This document shows positions 41,139 to 42,814 of a stretch of DNA of 42,814 bases, in pieces. The position numbers and the translations under genes were made by a program. Below the pieces are notes generated by a model, which saw only the letters and a program-made list of their open reading frames with translations, was not told where the DNA came from and searched no databases. Source of the stretch: Corallococcus terminator (lineage in GTDB: Bacteria > Myxococcota > Myxococcia > Myxococcales > Myxococcaceae). The DNA lies in the NCBI RefSeq assembly GCF_003611635.1, contig NZ_RAVZ01000035.1:1-42814 (forward strand), given 5' to 3'. Positions within the stretch are counted from its first letter, which is position 1. Each line of letters starts with the position of its first letter.

Positions 41139-42814
41139 CTAGCGGATGATTCTCAGCCTCCGTCCCACCTTGCGGAAGACGGCGCTCGCCTCGGGGACGC
41201 CCAGCGCGGCGGACACCGCGAAGTAGACGAGTCCAAAGGGAACCGCCACCGCCACCAGCCCCACGACGGGGTGAAGGTGCGGCGGCACGAGCACCGTGCC
41301 TCCCCACTGCGCGTCCACCCCGGGCATGGGGCCCAGGAGGGAGGTCAGGCCCTGTTTGACGCCCAGCGCCACGAGCCCGCCCACGGCCGCAGCGGCCCAC
41401 AACCGGCCCAGCAGCCCCCCGGGCAGGCCCACCGGCCCCACGCGCTGCTTCAGCTTGCGGCGCAGGAGCGTGGTCTCCACCCAGGCCACGATGCCGCTCG
41501 ACAGGGTGAGGAAGGCCGCGCCGAGCTCCCGGGGCAGGCCCAGCCGCTCCGGCAGCCACAGCGCCAGGAAGTACGCCTTCACGGTGCCCAGGCTCACGCG
41601 CACCACGGCGTAGCGCAGGGGCGTCTTCGGATCCTTCAGCGCGTAGAAGGCGGAGGCGTAGAGGCGGCCCACGGTGGAGGCCACCAGCCCCACCGCCGCG
41701 CCCATCAGCAGGTACCAGAGGTAGCGCGAGTCCGCCGCGCCGAAGCGGCCCGTCTGGAGCAGCGCGCCGCTCACGAGGTCGCCCAGGAAGAGCAGCGCCG
41801 CCGCGGACGGCACCACCCAGAAGGCGATCCGCCGCGAGCCCGCGTCGATGCGGCTTCTCAGCTTCGCGTGCGCGTCCGCCTCCCCTTCCCCCGTGGCTCG
41901 CGCCATCTCCGGAAGTTCAGCGGCCGACACCGCCATGCCGAAGAGGCTCACCGGGATGAGGTAGATGGTCTGCGCGTAGAGGAGCGAGGACAGCGCGCGG
42001 CTGGAGATGAGGGATGCGAACGCGGTGTCCACCCAGGCGCTGAACTGCACCACGCCGCGCCCCAGCACCACCGGGCCGAAGTTCTTCAGCACCTGGCGCA
42101 CGGAGGCGCTCGCCAGGGACAGCGCCGGACGGAAGCGCCCCAGCAGGCGCAACACCGTGGGCACCTGCACCGCGAACTGGAGGAAGCTGCCCGCCACCAC
42201 GCCGTAGGCCAGCCACTCCGTCAGCGCCTCTTCCGCGACGCGGCCCCCTTGCGTGTACCGGCCGCCCACCGCCAGCAGCGTGGCGATGATGACGACGTTC
42301 CACACCACGGGCGCCAGGTACGACAGGAGGAAGCGCCGGTGGCTGTTGAGGATGCCCAGGCACCACGCGCTCAGCACCAGGAAGCCCGTGCCGGGGAACA
42401 GGATGCGGACCAGCCGCACCGCCAGGTCGCGATCGCCTCCCTCGAAGCCCGGGGCGATGAGGTCCACGAACAGGGGGGTGGCGAGCATGCCCAGCGCCAC
42501 CATCACGCAGGTCGCCAGCGCCAGCAGGCCGAACACCGCGCCCGCCACCCGGTCCGACTCCTCGGCGTCCTTCTTGCCCAGCAACTGGGCGTACACCGGG
42601 ATGAAGGAGCCCGACAGGACGCCTTCTCCGAAGAGGTTCTGCAGGAAGTTGGGGATGCGAAGCGCGGCCTTGAAGACGGCGGCGGCGTCCGCGTTGCCCA
42701 GGTAGTGCGCGAAGACCCGCTCCCGCACGAGCCCCATCAGCCTCGATGCCAGGATGCCGATGCCCACCAGCATCGCGCCCCGCCCTCCCGGACGCTCGGG
42801 GGTGGCTGGAGGGG
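41139..42814 (-). CDS. murJ: Lipid II flippase MurJ (MviN); 5' end probably outside the window
   Basis: A multi-pass membrane protein of the MurJ/MviN family that flips lipid II across the membrane for peptidoglycan synthesis. The family start is LASRLMGLVRERVFAHYLG, with RIPNFLQNLFGEGVLSGSFIPVYA next. Arg and Glu residues of the central cavity (for example RIPN, FGEG) are present. About 14 hydrophobic helices fill the 544 residues from ATG 42773. That ATG has GGAGG about 11 nt upstream, but the frame stays open to the right edge with P-E-R-P-G-G-R-G-A before it, as in many MurJ N-termini, so the gene may start beyond the window. It is transcribed toward the S1 gene, with a hairpin between them. 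Confidence 0.93.
   Translation of the reverse strand, partial: PPATPERPGGRGAMLVGIGILASRLMGLVRERVFAHYLGNADAAAVFKAALRIPNFLQNLFGEGVLSGSFIPVYAQLLGKKDAEESDRVAGAVFGLLALATCVMVALGMLATPLFVDLIAPGFEGGDRDLAVRLVRILFPGTGFLVLSAWCLGILNSHRRFLLSYLAPVVWNVVIIATLLAVGGRYTQGGRVAEEALTEWLAYGVVAGSFLQFAVQVPTVLRLLGRFRPALSLASASVRQVLKNFGPVVLGRGVVQFSAWVDTAFASLISSRALSSLLYAQTIYLIPVSLFGMAVSAAELPEMARATGEGEADAHAKLRSRIDAGSRRIAFWVVPSAAALLFLGDLVSGALLQTGRFGAADSRYLWYLLMGAAVGLVASTVGRLYASAFYALKDPKTPLRYAVVRVSLGTVKAYFLALWLPERLGLPRELGAAFLTLSSGIVAWVETTLLRRKLKQRVGPVGLPGGLLGRLWAAAAVGGLVALGVKQGLTSLLGPMPGVDAQWGGTVLVPPHLHPVVGLVAVAVPFGLVYFAVSAALGVPEASAVFRKVGRRLRIIR

Overview
The window is high-GC DNA that reads as a myxobacterial chromosome, most likely a Corallococcus- or Myxococcus-like member of the Myxococcaceae. 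The reasons are third-position GC bias with long antisense open frames, cold-shock proteins with the FCHH form of RNP2, secreted proteins with Asp-Gly-Gly-Thr linkers, many lipoproteins, and a large nonribosomal peptide synthetase (NRPS). No phage, insertion sequence, integrase or CRISPR array was seen. The genus call is an inference from gene style, not from a marker gene.

Layout. Positions 1-2761 (minus strand) hold the start of a cut lipoprotein gene, two tandem cold-shock genes each with its own terminator, and an M2 (ACE-like) peptidase. Positions 2946-4631 hold a degenerate DHH-type phosphoesterase and a DUF3105 lipoprotein. Positions 4825-16947 are one 12.1 kb NRPS gene with order A-T / C-A-T / C-A-T / C-A-T-TE, predicted to make a hydrophobic tetrapeptide. 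It is followed by a secreted glycosidase-like protein with a carbohydrate-binding tail, a membrane acyltransferase, a VOC protein in the opposite direction, and a VWA/DUF3520 lipoprotein with a strong terminator.

Positions 22608-24657 form a small island in which a cysteine-rich expansin lipoprotein gene lies between two paralogous lipoprotein genes of unknown function. The two paralogues share a promoter-like 15-mer. Positions 24790-33498 are a three-gene minus-strand operon: a YqiJ/NfeD-type membrane OB-fold protein, a flotillin (YqiK) and an 1843-residue AAA ATPase of the DUF3686 'DNA repair ATPase' type. Positions 33697-38300 carry topoisomerase IB, a 2OG-Fe(II) oxygenase-like protein, a 66-residue acidic protein, a patatin-like lipase and a convergent alpha/beta-hydrolase with an operator-like palindrome. 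The right end has two identical initiator tRNA-fMet genes, a five-S1-domain protein with an RGG-rich head, and MurJ, whose frame stays open to the window edge.

How the genes work together. The M2 peptidase, the glycosidase-like protein, the expansin, the lipoproteins and the lipases suit a predatory or degradative soil bacterium acting outside the cell. The fMet tRNAs and the S1 protein sit together as translation genes. The flotillin operon is the clearest multi-gene machine: a membrane scaffold plus a very large ATPase. The parts most worth following up are the solitary NRPS, the lipoprotein/expansin island and the repeat-expanded flotillin/YqiJ/AAA operon.
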